From Streptomyces formicae (GTDB lineage Bacteria > Actinomycetota > Actinomycetes > Streptomycetales > Streptomycetaceae), in contig NZ_CP022685.1 in NCBI RefSeq assembly GCF_002556545.1, positions 8,348,001 through 8,412,000 on the forward strand: a stretch of DNA of 64,000 nucleotides. The letters are read 5' to 3'. Under the pieces are notes generated by a model. The model ran no database searches. It was not told the origin of the DNA and worked only from the letters and a program-made list of their open reading frames with translations. The position numbers were made by a program, and so were the translations under genes. The number at the start of each line of letters is the position of its first letter. Position 1 is the first letter of the stretch. Below are positions 53,328 through 63,968 of this stretch, one piece after another.

Positions 53328-56021
53328 ATGACGAACGACGAGCGCAGCCGGCCACCGGTCCACGCCTTGCTCGCCGACGGGACGACCATCTGCATACGGA
53401 GCGCCCGGCCCGATGACCACGCACAACTGCGGTGCCTGTACGAGGAGATGTCACCGGAGAATCTCCGACTGAGGTTCTTCGTCGCGAGCCGTCGATCCGC
53501 CGAGCAGGCCGCCGACCGGGCCTGTGCGGCTCCGCGCGCCGGATATCTCGCGCTGCTGGCCGAGACCAAGGGCCAGATCATCGGCCTGGCCGAGTACGAG
53601 AGCGCGGACGATCCCGCTGATGCCGAGATCTCGCTCGCGGTCGCCGACGACCTCCACCACCGGGGGATCGGCACGCTGCTCCTTGAACATCTGGTCTCCG
53701 CCGCTCGCGCCGACGGCATCGCTACGTTCACCGCCGACGCGCTCGCCGAGAACCGCGAGGTGCTGAAGATCTTCGCCGACCTCGGACTGCGCACCGCGCG
53801 CCACTTCGAAGGACCCGAGCTGCGCTACAGCATCCAGTTGGCGGAGGATGAGACCTACCTGACCGCGGTCGAGGCGCGCGGCCTGACGGCGGACGTGGCG
53901 AGCCTGGAGCCGTTGCTGAGGCCCAGCTCGATCGCCGTGGTCGGAGCGGGCCGCAGGGCCGGTTCCGTCGGCCGCGCCGTGCTGCGCAATCTGCGCACCG
54001 GCGGCTTCACCCGGCAGCTCTTCGCCGTCAACCCGAACGTGTCCTCGCTGATGAGCGTGCCCGCCTACCCTTCGGTCTCCGCGTTGCCCAGGGTTCCCGA
54101 CCTCGCGGTCCTCGCGGTGCCCGCCGCAGTCCTGCCGGAGACGGCCGAGGAGTGCGGCAAAGCGGGCGTGCGCGCGCTCGTGGTGGTCACGGCCGGACTG
54201 GACGCCACGGAGGCCGGGGCCCTTTTGGCCACCTGCCGCAGGCACGGCATGCGGCTGGTCGGCCCGAACTGCCTCGGCATCGCCAACACCGACACGAAGC
54301 TGTCGCTGGACTCGACCTTCGCCGCCCGGCACCCGCGCCGCGGCACGACCGGTATCGCCGTGCAGTCCGGGGGAGTCGGGATCGCCCTGCTCGACGGCCT
54401 GACCCGGCTCGGTCTCGGCGTCTCCAGCTTCGTCTCGCTCGGCGACAAGTACGACGTCAGCGGCAACGACCTGCTCCAGTGGTGGGAGTCCGACGGCGTC
54501 ACCGACCTGGCCCTGCTGCACCTGGAGTCCTTCGGGAACCCACGGGCCTTCTCCCGCACCGCTCGGCGTGTGTCCCGGCGCATGCCGGTGCTCACCGTCG
54601 ACGCGGGGCGCACCGAGGCCGGTCGACGAGCGGCCGCCTCGCACACCTCCGCGGCCGCCACGCGGACCATGACCCGACAGGCCCTGTTCACCCAGGCGGG
54701 CATCACCGCGACCGGCTCCGTCGGTGAACTCCTCGCCGCGGCTGCCCTGTTGCACTCCCAGCCCCTGCCCGCCGGAAACCGGGTCGCCATCGTCACCAAC
54801 GCGGGTGGTGCGGGAGTCCTCGCGGCGGACGCGTGTGCCGAGGCCGGACTCGTCATGCCGTCGCTCCCGGCCGAAGTCATCGACGACCTGCTCGACCGGC
54901 TGCCCGAGGGCGCTTCGCCCGTCAACCCGGTCGATGCCACCGCCGCCGTCACCGAGGCACAGCTCAAGAGCTGTGTCGACCGGCTCGTGCGGCACGGGGG
55001 CATCGACGCCGTCCTGGTGGTGCTCGTGCCCACCGCGGTCGCCACGGCGACCGGCGAGGACCTCGTCAGGGCACTCACCGACATCCCGGGCCGCCGCCCG
55101 CGGACGGTCGCCGTGGTCCGCCTCGATCAGGCACTGCCCGTCCGACTGCTGCCGACCAAGGGCGACGGAACCATCCCTTCCTACGCCGATCCGCAGACAG
55201 CGGCGGGGGCTCTGGCCCATGCCGTGCGACGGGCCCGCTGGCTGGCTCGTCCCCCCGGCGCGGTCCAGAACCTGCCCGACGTGGAGACGCGACGCGCCCA
55301 CGAGGTGGCCGAAACCTGGCTGGCAGGACATCCCGAAGGCGGCTGGCTGGACCCGCGCGCCTGCGCCGAGCTGCTCGGCTGCTACGGCATCCCACAACTG
55401 CCGTGGGCCTGGGCCGAGTCCGAGGACGAGGCGGTCAGGGCCGCCGAGCTGCTGCGCGGCCCTGACGGCCGCGTCGTACTGAAAGCGCACTGGCCCGGCC
55501 TGCTGCACAAGAGCGAGCAGCACGCCATCCACCTCGACCTGCGCGGAGACAGCCAAGTACGCGCCGCCTTCCGGGACGTGGCAACCCGGTTCGCCGGACT
55601 GCTCACCGGAGTGGTGATCCAGCCGCTCGCCGAGCGCGGCACCGAACTGTTCGCGGGCGTCGTCCAGGACGAGGTCTTCGGGCCGCTGGTCCTTTTCGGG
55701 CTCGGCGGCACCGCCACGGAGGTGCTCGCGGACCACGCGGCCCGCCTGGCCCCCCTCACCGACCTCGACGTCCACGACCTGATCACCGCACCGCGCTGCG
55801 CACCGCTCCTCTTCGGACACGGCGGCAGCGGCCCGGTGGACCTCGAACGCCTGGAGCAACTCCTGCACAGGCTTTCCCGGATGGCCTGCGACCTGCCACA
55901 GCTCGCCGAGGCCGACTTCAACCCCGTCCTGGCACGGCCGGGCGGTATCACGGCGCTCGACGCGCGGGTGCGACTGCTGCCCCGGCCCGCCCAGGACCGG
56001 TACCTGCGCCGACTGCGCTGA
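53328..56021 (+). CDS. GNAT-fused ADP-forming acyl-CoA synthetase (Pat type II-like)
   Basis: 897 aa. Residues about 15-165 are a GNAT acetyltransferase (RSARPDDHAQLRCLYEEMSP, HHRGIGTLLLEHLV). Residues about 190-500 are the CoA-binding/ligase part (SSIAVVGAGRRAGSVGRAVL) and residues about 670-890 the ATP-grasp part. The phosphohistidine equivalent H439 in AASHTSAAA is kept, unlike Pat enzymes that lost it, so both ADP-forming acyl-CoA hydrolysis and protein acetylation are possible. N-terminal GNAT order is that of Streptomyces PatA. It can make ATP from acetyl-CoA in hypoxia or regulate enzymes by lysine acetylation. Confidence 0.9.
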   Translation: MTNDERSRPPVHALLADGTTICIRSARPDDHAQLRCLYEEMSPENLRLRFFVASRRSAEQAADRACAAPRAGYLALLAETKGQIIGLAEYESADDPADAEISLAVADDLHHRGIGTLLLEHLVSAARADGIATFTADALAENREVLKIFADLGLRTARHFEGPELRYSIQLAEDETYLTAVEARGLTADVASLEPLLRPSSIAVVGAGRRAGSVGRAVLRNLRTGGFTRQLFAVNPNVSSLMSVPAYPSVSALPRVPDLAVLAVPAAVLPETAEECGKAGVRALVVVTAGLDATEAGALLATCRRHGMRLVGPNCLGIANTDTKLSLDSTFAARHPRRGTTGIAVQSGGVGIALLDGLTRLGLGVSSFVSLGDKYDVSGNDLLQWWESDGVTDLALLHLESFGNPRAFSRTARRVSRRMPVLTVDAGRTEAGRRAAASHTSAAATRTMTRQALFTQAGITATGSVGELLAAAALLHSQPLPAGNRVAIVTNAGGAGVLAADACAEAGLVMPSLPAEVIDDLLDRLPEGASPVNPVDATAAVTEAQLKSCVDRLVRHGGIDAVLVVLVPTAVATATGEDLVRALTDIPGRRPRTVAVVRLDQALPVRLLPTKGDGTIPSYADPQTAAGALAHAVRRARWLARPPGAVQNLPDVETRRAHEVAETWLAGHPEGGWLDPRACAELLGCYGIPQLPWAWAESEDEAVRAAELLRGPDGRVVLKAHWPGLLHKSEQHAIHLDLRGDSQVRAAFRDVATRFAGLLTGVVIQPLAERGTELFAGVVQDEVFGPLVLFGLGGTATEVLADHAARLAPLTDLDVHDLITAPRCAPLLFGHGGSGPVDLERLEQLLHRLSRMACDLPQLAEADFNPVLARPGGITALDARVRLLPRPAQDRYLRRLR

Positions 56022-56034
56022 GGAGGAGACAGAG

Positions 56035-56766
56035 ATGAAGCACAGCAAGATCGGTTCCGTGATGACCAGTGAGGTGGTCAGCGCCCGGTACGGCACCCCG
56101 TTCAAGGAGGTGGCCAGGCTCCTGGACACGCACCGCATCAGCGGGCTGCCGGTGATCGACGCCGACGACAAGGTGATCGGGGTGGTCTCGGAGACGGACC
56201 TGCTGGTGCGCGAGGCCGAGGCTCCCGCCCCCGAGCAGCCGCCCCGTCGCTTCCGGCTCCGCAGGAAGCACCCCGTCGCGCGCAAGGACCGCTCCAAGGC
56301 CACGGCACGCACGGCAGGACAGCTGATGTCCCGGCCCCCGGTCTGTGTCCACTCAGGGAAGAGCATCGCAGAGGGGGCCCGCCGGATGGCCCAGCACCGG
56401 GTGGAGCGGCTGCCCGTCATCGACGACGAGGACCGCCTGGTCGGCATCGTCACCCGGCGCGACCTGCTCCAGGTCTTCCTGCGCCCGGACGACGGCATCC
56501 GTCACGAGGTGATCGAACAGGTCCTGGTCCAGGCCCTGTGGCTGGCACCACAGACCATTGACGTCCAGGTACGGGACGGCGTGGTGACCCTCGACGGGCA
56601 GGTGGAGCGCCGCAGCGAGGTGCCCATCGCGCTGCACATGACGCGTGAGATCGACGGGGTCGTCGCGGTGGTCGACAAGCTCACCTACCGCGTGGACGAC
56701 TCCCACCTCCAGCCGAGTGACCAGGCCCTGCGGGGCGTGGCCGACGACTGGCTGCGCAAACTCTGA
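56035..56766 (+). CDS. CBS-pair plus BON domain protein
   Basis: 243 aa. Two CBS motifs (MTSEVVSARYGTPFKEVARL with GLPVIDADDKVIGVVSETDL, and MSRPPVCVHSGKSIAEGARR with RLPVIDDEDRLVGIVTRRDL) are split by a basic linker (RRFRLRRKHPVARKDRSKAT). The C-terminal 70 residues are a BON domain (VRDGVVTLDGQVERRSEVPI). CBS pairs sense adenine nucleotides; BON domains bind membranes or partners. It follows the synthetase by 13 bp and precedes the flavodoxin. CBS proteins such as Hrp1 are DosR-regulon members. Confidence 0.9.
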   Translation: MKHSKIGSVMTSEVVSARYGTPFKEVARLLDTHRISGLPVIDADDKVIGVVSETDLLVREAEAPAPEQPPRRFRLRRKHPVARKDRSKATARTAGQLMSRPPVCVHSGKSIAEGARRMAQHRVERLPVIDDEDRLVGIVTRRDLLQVFLRPDDGIRHEVIEQVLVQALWLAPQTIDVQVRDGVVTLDGQVERRSEVPIALHMTREIDGVVAVVDKLTYRVDDSHLQPSDQALRGVADDWLRKL

Positions 56767-56782
56767 GGAGGGCTCGATCACC

Positions 56783-57301
56783 ATGACCATCAAGGTGCTC
56801 GTCGCCTACGCGACGAAGAACTGGTCCACGGCGGAGATCGCCCGCACCATCACGGAGGTCCTCCACAAGGAGGGCCTGGCCCCCGACATGCGGCTGGTCT
56901 CCGAAGTCGGAGACCTCCAGGCGTACGACGCCGTCGTGCTCGGCAGCCCGCTCTACGAGAACCGCTGGCACAAGAACGCCCGCCGGTTCCTCAACCGCAA
57001 TGCCCAGGCCCTGGCCGCACGGCCGGTGTGGCTGTTCAGCAGCGGGCCGCTCGACGCCTCGGCGAGCGAGCGCGACATCCCGCCGGTTCCCTTCGTGCGC
57101 AGGGCTCTCATCCGTGTCAACGCCAGGGAGCACGTCACCTTCGGCGGTTGCCTGGAGGAGGGTGCGAAGGGCCGTATCGCCCGAATGATCATCAAGTCCG
57201 GGAAGGGCGGCGACTACCGCGACTTCGCGCGGATCGCCGACTGGACGCGACACATCGGGGCCACGCTGAGGGACGAGTTCGCGGTGCGGGAGGGAACGTG
57301 A
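56783..57301 (+). CDS. flavodoxin domain protein
   Basis: 172-aa flavodoxin fold with the FMN loop VAYATKNWSTAEIARTI and second loop VVLGSPLYENRWHKNARRFL, similar to HemG-type flavodoxins and the gene at 24745. The full C-terminus (KGGDYRDFARIADWTRHIGA) shows what the other gene lost. It likely carries electrons or a protective flavin role in hypoxia. The ATG at 56783 lies 16 bp after the CBS gene and AGGAGGG precedes it. Confidence 0.9.
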   Translation: MTIKVLVAYATKNWSTAEIARTITEVLHKEGLAPDMRLVSEVGDLQAYDAVVLGSPLYENRWHKNARRFLNRNAQALAARPVWLFSSGPLDASASERDIPPVPFVRRALIRVNAREHVTFGGCLEEGAKGRIARMIIKSGKGGDYRDFARIADWTRHIGATLRDEFAVREGT

Positions 57302-57305
57302 CGTC

Positions 57306-57893
57306 ATGAACGCCCCGACGTGGCTCCGGGCTGTCGCGTGGCGATGGCGCAAGAGCCCCCTGCGTCGCCGCTGCGATGTCGTGGAGGCGTGGACCGTCCT
57401 ACTGCTGGGGGCCGCGATGGTGTTCGTCGCGCCCCTGGCCGGGGTGTTGGCCGGGGCCTTCGCCTACGACAGCGCGCATGCCGAGGCCGCACGGCAACGG
57501 GCCGACCGCCACGTCGTGCGCGCCACGCTCGTCGAGGACGCGCCACCGGCCGACAGCTTCGGCTCCCGGACCACTTACCCGGTCGAGGTGCGCTGGACCG
57601 GTCCCGGCGGCGCGGTGCACACGGCTGTCGCCCGGGTCGAGTCGGGCGCCACGGCGGGCAGCAGGACCGACGTCTGGCTCGACGCCCGCGGCAAGGGCAC
57701 CACTGCCCCGATGGGCGAGGACGTGCAGTGGGGCACCGCGATCGCCGTGGGAGGCGCGGGGAGCTTTGTGGTCTGGATGTCTGCCGGAGGCGTCTGGCTC
57801 ACCGTACGTGCGGTGACCCACCGGCGGCGGATGGCGGAGTGGGAGCGGGCATGGGCGCGAACGGGACCGCAGTGGACCGGGAGCCAGCGCTGA
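57306..57893 (+). CDS. Rv1733c-family membrane protein
   Basis: 195 aa. Two membrane segments (about residues 29-52 and 145-168) flank an extracellular loop with TYPVEVRWTGPGGAVHTAVA and RTDVWLDARGKGT. The basic N-terminus (WRWRKSPLRRRCDVVEAW) matches the Rv1733c family of the M. tuberculosis DosR regulon. The molecular role is unknown. It starts four bases after the flavodoxin stop and ends the block before the hydrogenase operon. Confidence 0.85.
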   Translation: MNAPTWLRAVAWRWRKSPLRRRCDVVEAWTVLLLGAAMVFVAPLAGVLAGAFAYDSAHAEAARQRADRHVVRATLVEDAPPADSFGSRTTYPVEVRWTGPGGAVHTAVARVESGATAGSRTDVWLDARGKGTTAPMGEDVQWGTAIAVGGAGSFVVWMSAGGVWLTVRAVTHRRRMAEWERAWARTGPQWTGSQR

Positions 57894-57922
57894 ACTGAAT
57901 TCGGTCCGGCAGGGCCCGAATA

Positions 57923-57936
57923 GGGCCGCTCGGCCC
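57923..57936. promoter_or_regulatory. DosR/OsdR-like box before the hydrogenase structural genes
   Basis: GGGCCGCTCGGCCC fits GGG(A/C)C-N4-G(T/G)CCC, perfect in both halves, and continues as GGCCCCTG. It lies 68 bp before the beta-subunit start at 58004. Confidence 0.6.
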
Positions 57937-58003
57937 CTGCCCCGCGGGCGGCGGTTCTTCGAGCCTGGTAGCAAGGCCCCACCCTCGATTCGGGAGGACG
58001 GAC

Positions 58004-59146
58004 ATGACGACCACCTCAGCCGCAGCAGTCCTCGACAGGAACGGCTTGAACGCACTCGTCGCCGCCCTGGTGGCCAGTGGCCGGACCGTCGTGGGACCGA
58101 CGGTCCGGGACGGTGCGATCGTCCTCGCCGCACTCGACTCGGCCGCCCAGCTTCCTTACGGATGGGGCGTGGAGCTGGATGCCGGTCACTACCGGCTGCG
58201 GCGCCGCGAGGACGGAGCGGCCTTCGCGCACTCGGCGGGCCCCCAGTCCTGGAAGAACTTCCTGCACCCGCAGCGCGAGAAGCTGTGGAGCGCCGACCGG
58301 TCGCCCGGAGGAAGCGTGGAGGTCAGTACGGAGACAGCGCCGCGGCCTTCGTACGCCTTCCTCGGGGTGCGGCCCTGTGACCTGCGGGCGATTGCCATCC
58401 AGGACCGGGTGCTGACGGGCGGCCACTACAAGGACAGCGGCTATCAGGAACGACGGAGGGGAGCCTTCCTGATAGCCGCCGAGTGCACCGAGCCGGGGGG
58501 GACCTGCTTCTGCGTGTCCATGGGGAGCGGCCCCGGTGCCGACGCGGGTTTCGACCTCGCGCTGACGGAAGTCGTCGACGACGCGGGACACCGCTTCTAC
58601 GTGCGGGTGGGCAGCGAGGCCGGCGGAGAACTGCTCGACGCGGTCCCGCATCGCGGGGCCGACGTCGTCACCAGTGACGCGGCAGCCGCCGCGGTCTCCG
58701 GGGCGGTCGACAAGATGGGCCGGGCCATGCCGCCGGTGAGCCTGCAGCGGCTGATGGGGGCGAGCCTGGACGCCGAGCGCTGGGACGACGTCGCCGGACG
58801 CTGCCTGACCTGCGGTAACTGCACGATGGTCTGCCCCACCTGCTTCTGCACCACGACCGAGGAGGTCACCGACCTCACCGGGGACCACGCGGAGCGCTGG
58901 CAGCGCTGGGACTCCTGCTTCGATCTTGACTTCTCCCACCTTCACGGCGGGCCGGTGCGCAAGTCACCGCGCAGCCGCTACCGCCAGTGGCTCACCCACA
59001 AACTGGGCACCTGGCACGACCAGTTCGACAGCTCGGGCTGTGTGGGCTGCGGACGATGCATCGTCTGGTGCCCGGTCGGGATCGACATCACCGAAGAAGT
59101 CGCGGCCCTCAGGGACGAGGCGGTCAAGAAGGAGACGGAGCGATGA
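58004..59146 (+). CDS. [NiFe]-hydrogenase beta subunit, 2x[4Fe-4S] protein
   Basis: 380-aa electron-transfer subunit of a group 3b-type hydrogenase (HydB/HyhB family). Two ferredoxin cysteine blocks are visible near the C-terminus: CLTCGNCTMVCPTCFC and CVGCGRCIVWCP. The N-terminal domain (FLGVRPCDLRAIAIQDRVL) is the family's sulfite-reductase-like part. It carries electrons between the delta subunit clusters and the flavin of the gamma subunit. Its stop overlaps the next start (ATGA). Start follows CGGGAGGACGG. Confidence 0.92.
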   Translation: MTTTSAAAVLDRNGLNALVAALVASGRTVVGPTVRDGAIVLAALDSAAQLPYGWGVELDAGHYRLRRREDGAAFAHSAGPQSWKNFLHPQREKLWSADRSPGGSVEVSTETAPRPSYAFLGVRPCDLRAIAIQDRVLTGGHYKDSGYQERRRGAFLIAAECTEPGGTCFCVSMGSGPGADAGFDLALTEVVDDAGHRFYVRVGSEAGGELLDAVPHRGADVVTSDAAAAAVSGAVDKMGRAMPPVSLQRLMGASLDAERWDDVAGRCLTCGNCTMVCPTCFCTTTEEVTDLTGDHAERWQRWDSCFDLDFSHLHGGPVRKSPRSRYRQWLTHKLGTWHDQFDSSGCVGCGRCIVWCPVGIDITEEVAALRDEAVKKETER

Positions 59147-59316
59147 GCAACGTCACGACCGTGCTGAGTGCCCTCCCCACCGAGCACCGCGACCGGCTGA
59201 TGCGGATCGCGCGCGAGGTGTCCTTCCCGGTCGGCACCCGGATCTTCGAGCAGGGCGGGCGCGCCGACCGGTTCTGGCTGTTCCCGCCCTGCGGCAGCGG
59301 GGGTGCGCGAGGATGA
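59143..59316 (+). pseudogene. relic of a cyclic-nucleotide-binding-domain gene
   Basis: 57 codons. The first 45 read VLSALPTEHRDRLMRIAREV and then FEQGGRADRFW, the start of a cNMP-binding domain common in group 3b operons. It then jumps to LFPPC and GSGGARG, apparently the later part and tail of the same protein. The start (ATGA) and stop (overlapping the gamma start) keep the operon's translational coupling. The remaining peptide cannot bind a nucleotide. Confidence 0.75.
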
Positions 59317-60119
59317 CCGGCGTTCCGGTTCTGTACCGGGTCGTCGCCCGCTGGGCGGAGACGCCGGACACAGCGACGCTCCGCCTGGAGGCGGTGGGAG
59401 AGCCGTTGCCCGCCTTTGTGCCGGGGCAGTTCGCGATGGTGTGGGCGTTCGGACGGGGCGAGATACCGCTGTCGGTCAGCGCGCTCCCTACCACGGGCGG
59501 GCTCGCGCACACGGTGCGCGGCGTCGGCGCGGTTTCCGACGGGTTGTACGCCGCCGAGGTCGGCGACGTCCTGGGACTGCGCGGCCCGTACGGAACCGGC
59601 TGGGAACTGGAGAAGGCCGTCGGACAGGACCTGTTGGTCGTGGCCGGGGGCATCGGGCTCGCCCCGCTCCGTCCCCTGATCCGCGACGCGGTCGCCTGCC
59701 CGAAACCGTACGGCCGCCTGAACGTCCTGGTGGGTGCGCGGACACCGGACGATCTCATGGCGAAGATCGAGACCCGGCAGTGGTCGACTGCGTTCACGGG
59801 TGTGACCGTCGACCGAACGGCCGCGGGCTGGGCGGGCCGCGTCGGCGTGGTCACCCAGCTGTTGGACGACGCCCGCTTCGCGCCGGACAACACCACGGCG
59901 TTCGTCTGCGGTCCCGAGCCGATGATCCGGGCGAGCGCCCGCGACCTGCTGCGTCGCGGCGTGCCCGGCGACCGGATCCGGGTCTCCCTGGAACGCAACA
60001 TGCGCTGTGCGACGGGGCACTGCGGACACTGCCAGCTCGGCCCGCTCCTGCTGTGCAGAGACGGCCCCGTCGTCACCTGGACCCAGGCGGAACCACTGCT
60101 CTACGTAAGGGAGTTGTGA
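59313..60119 (+). CDS. [NiFe]-hydrogenase gamma subunit, FAD/NAD(P)-binding
   Basis: 268-aa ferredoxin-reductase-type subunit. The FAD site is [14 protein letters not shown], the NAD(P) pocket [15 protein letters not shown] and [14 protein letters not shown], and the 2Fe-2S-type cysteines are in [17 protein letters not shown]. It moves electrons between the clusters and NAD(P). The ATG at 59313 overlaps the relic stop by four bases. Only one base separates its stop from the delta start. Confidence 0.93.
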   Translation: MTGVPVLYRVVARWAETPDTATLRLEAVGEPLPAFVPGQFAMVWAFGRGEIPLSVSALPTTGGLAHTVRGVGAVSDGLYAAEVGDVLGLRGPYGTGWELEKAVGQDLLVVAGGIGLAPLRPLIRDAVACPKPYGRLNVLVGARTPDDLMAKIETRQWSTAFTGVTVDRTAAGWAGRVGVVTQLLDDARFAPDNTTAFVCGPEPMIRASARDLLRRGVPGDRIRVSLERNMRCATGHCGHCQLGPLLLCRDGPVVTWTQAEPLLYVREL

Positions 60120-60120
60120 G

Positions 60121-60876
60121 ATGTCCCCTCCGACGCTCGCCGTGTTCAAGCTCGCTTCCTGCGACGGCTGCCAGCTCACTCTGCTCGACTGCGAGGACGA
60201 GCTCCTCGGCCTCAGCGGCCAAGTGGAGATCGCCCACTTCCTGGAGGCGTCCAGCGCGGTCCGTCCCGGCCCCTACGACCTGACCCTCGTCGAGGGTTCC
60301 GTCACCACGCCCGCCGACGCCGAACGCGTCCACGAGATCCGGGCCGCCTCGCGCCACCTGGTGACCATCGGAGCGTGCGCGACGGCCGGAGGCATCCAGG
60401 CGCTGCGCGACTTCGCGGACGTCGAGGAGTTCAGCCGTACCGTCTACGCGCGCCCCGACTACATCGACACGCTCGCCACCTCCACCCCCGTCTCCGCCCA
60501 CGTGGACGTCGACTTCGAACTGCGCGGCTGCCCCGTCGACCGCCGTCAGCTCCTGGAGGTCATCACCGCGTATCTGGCAGGCCGCAAGCCCGACATCCCG
60601 AACAACAGCGTCTGCTTCGAGTGCAAGCGGCGCGGCACGGTCTGCGTCACCGTCGCCCACGGCACCCCCTGCCTCGGCCCCGTGACCCACGCCGGATGCG
60701 GGGCGATCTGCCCGGCGTACGGACGCGGCTGCTACGGCTGCTTCGGCCCGTCCGGGTCGGTCAACTTGCCCGCGCTGATTCCGGTGCTCCACCGCGACGG
60801 CATGGACGACCGCGACGCCGAACGCTTCCTGCACACCTTCAACACCGCGGCATTCGAGAAGGAGTTACGCCGATGA
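60121..60876 (+). CDS. [NiFe]-hydrogenase delta (small) subunit
   Basis: 251-aa small subunit carrying iron-sulfur clusters. The proximal cluster cysteines are in [16 protein letters not shown] and GACATAGG; further cysteines in [31 protein letters not shown] and [10 protein letters not shown] bind the outer clusters. No Tat signal, so the enzyme is cytoplasmic, as group 3 enzymes are. A TTA leucine codon is at 60865-60867, four codons before the stop counting the stop, suggesting bldA dependence. The stop overlaps the alpha start. Confidence 0.94.
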   Translation: MSPPTLAVFKLASCDGCQLTLLDCEDELLGLSGQVEIAHFLEASSAVRPGPYDLTLVEGSVTTPADAERVHEIRAASRHLVTIGACATAGGIQALRDFADVEEFSRTVYARPDYIDTLATSTPVSAHVDVDFELRGCPVDRRQLLEVITAYLAGRKPDIPNNSVCFECKRRGTVCVTVAHGTPCLGPVTHAGCGAICPAYGRGCYGCFGPSGSVNLPALIPVLHRDGMDDRDAERFLHTFNTAAFEKELRR

Positions 60877-62204
60877 CGCACCGCGGCAGCCGTGTCCTGC
60901 ACGTCGGCTCGCTCGCCCGGGTCGAGGGCGAGGGGGCCCTGCACCTGAGCGTCCACGACGGAGCGGTCACCGACGCGCGGCTGCGGATCTACGAGCCGCC
61001 GCGGTTCTTCGAAGCGTTCCTGCGGGGACGGGTGTACACCGAGCCGCCCGACATCACCGCCCGGGTGTGCGGGATCTGCCCGGTCGCCTACCAGTTGAGT
61101 GCCTGCGCCGCCATAGAGGACGCCTGCCACGTCACCGTCGACCCGGCCCTGCGCGAGCTGCGACGGTTGCTCTACTGCGGCGAGTGGATCGAGAGCCAGA
61201 CCCTGCACATCTACCTCCTGCACGCACCCGACTTCCTCGGCTGCGACGGTGCCGTCGAGCTGGCCCGCACGGCCCGCGCACACGTCGAGAGGGGGCTGCG
61301 GCTCAAGCAGGCGGGCAACGCTGTCCTCGAACTCCTCGGCGGCCGCGCCATCCACCCGGTCAACGTCCGCCTGGGTGGCTTCCACCGCACCCCGACGCGG
61401 CACGAACTGAAGCCACTGGCCGAGCAGTTGAAGAGGGCGGCGGACGACGCCTGGCAGACCGTCAGCTGGGTGGCCGGGTTCGACTTCCCCGACGCCGAGA
61501 CCGACGCCGACCTGTTCGCGCTGGCCGCCCCGGGAACGTACGCCATCGAGACCGGCACCCCGGCCGTGCTGCGCGCCGACGGCACGCTGAGCACGTTCCC
61601 GCTGCACGCCTTCCTCGACCGGGTGCACGAGGAGCACCTCCCGCACTCCACCGCCCTGCACTCCACCCTCGACGGGCGCCGTCACCTCACCGGCTCGTTG
61701 GCCCGCTTCGCGATCAGTGGCCGGTGGCTGTCGCGCACCGCGGTCGAGGCCGCCCGTGCCGCCGGTCTCGGCGACCCGTACGAGGGCGTGGCCTGCCGCA
61801 ATCCGTTCCGATCGATCCTGGTCCGGGCCGTGGAGGTCGTGTACGCGGTCGACGAGGCGCTGCGGATCATCGACACGTACGAGCCTCCTCGGCATCCGCA
61901 CACCGAGGTCCCGCCCGTGGCGGGCACCGGACACGGTGCTACGGAGGCTCCTCGCGGGCTCCTCTACCACCGCTACCTCCTGGACTCCGAGGGCGCCGTC
62001 GCCGACGCCTGCCTCGTGCCGCCCACCGCGCAGAACCAGGGCGCCATCGAGGACGATCTGCGGCGCATCGCCCAGGCGGCGATCGACGAACACGACGCGA
62101 GTGACGAGGAGTTGACGCGCCTCTGTGAGCGGGCCATCCGCAATCACGACCCGTGCATCTCCTGCTCCACGCACTTCCTTGACCTCACCATCGAGCGCAC
62201 CTGA
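60873..62204 (+). CDS. [NiFe]-hydrogenase alpha (large) subunit
   Basis: 443-aa catalytic subunit. The Ni-Fe ligands are C66 and C69 in [10 protein letters not shown] and C428 and C431 in DPCISC. The C-terminal nine residues after CSTH (FLDLTIERT) are the peptide removed by the protease. With beta, gamma and delta it forms a cytoplasmic NAD(P)-linked bidirectional enzyme that can release excess reductant as H2 or use H2. It matches group 3b by gene order; M. smegmatis Hyd3 is a DosR-controlled example. Start ATG overlaps the delta stop. Confidence 0.95.
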   Translation: MTHRGSRVLHVGSLARVEGEGALHLSVHDGAVTDARLRIYEPPRFFEAFLRGRVYTEPPDITARVCGICPVAYQLSACAAIEDACHVTVDPALRELRRLLYCGEWIESQTLHIYLLHAPDFLGCDGAVELARTARAHVERGLRLKQAGNAVLELLGGRAIHPVNVRLGGFHRTPTRHELKPLAEQLKRAADDAWQTVSWVAGFDFPDAETDADLFALAAPGTYAIETGTPAVLRADGTLSTFPLHAFLDRVHEEHLPHSTALHSTLDGRRHLTGSLARFAISGRWLSRTAVEAARAAGLGDPYEGVACRNPFRSILVRAVEVVYAVDEALRIIDTYEPPRHPHTEVPPVAGTGHGATEAPRGLLYHRYLLDSEGAVADACLVPPTAQNQGAIEDDLRRIAQAAIDEHDASDEELTRLCERAIRNHDPCISCSTHFLDLTIERT

Positions 62205-62220
62205 CCCCGAGGAGGGCGCC

Positions 62221-62870
62221 GTGCTCCACACCCCGCGCACCGTGAGCGACGTGATGACCCACACCGTCATCGCCGTCGGCCGAGAGGCCCCCTTCAAGGA
62301 GATCGTCGCGCTGATGGAGCAGTGGAAGATCAGCGCGCTGCCCGTCCTGGCGGGCGAGGGCCGGGTCATCGGCGTGGTCTCCGAGGCGGACCTGCTGCCC
62401 AAGGAGGAGTTCCGCGACAGTGACCCCACCCACCTCGATCAGCGGCGCCGCCTCTCCGACCTGGCCAAGGCCGGAGGCGTGAGCGCGGGCGAGGTGATGA
62501 GCACTCCCGCCGTCACCGTCCACCCGGACACCACACTGCCACAGGCCGCCCGCGTCATGGCCCTGCGGCACGTCAAGCGCCTCCCGGTGACCGACGACCA
62601 CGGCCTGCTCCAGGGCGTCGTGAGCCGCAGCGACCTCCTGAAGGTGTTCCTGCGCACCGACGGAGAGCTGGCCGAGGAAGTGAACCGCACCGTGGTCGCC
62701 GTCCTTTTCCCCGACGGGGCCGTCACGGTGGCGGTCGAGGAGGGCGTGGTCACCCTCGGCGGCGCGATCCGCGACAGGTCCCTCGTCCCGGTCGCCGCCC
62801 GCCTGGCCAGGGCCGTCGAGGGTGTCGTCGACGTCCGCGTCGACCTGGCGGAGCCGGGCGAGAAGCCGCG

Positions 62871-62874
<4 letters not shown>
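62221..62874 (+). CDS. CBS-pair plus BON domain protein
   Basis: 217 aa, paralog of the gene at 56035. CBS motifs are [20 protein letters not shown] with [12 protein letters not shown], and [20 protein letters not shown] with [19 protein letters not shown]; the C-terminal BON part is [20 protein letters not shown]. The GTG at 62221 follows GAGGAGGG. It lies between the large subunit and hypD and overlaps hypD by four bases, so it may sense nucleotide status for the hydrogenase. Confidence 0.9.

Positions 62875-63964
<1,090 letters not shown>

Positions 63965-63968
<4 letters not shown>

Noticed and set aside
53451..56498. 1015-codon open frame antisense to the acyl-CoA synthetase
   Set aside because: The composition is that of a GC3 shadow frame and no motif is visible, whereas the plus strand carries clear GNAT and ligase motifs.
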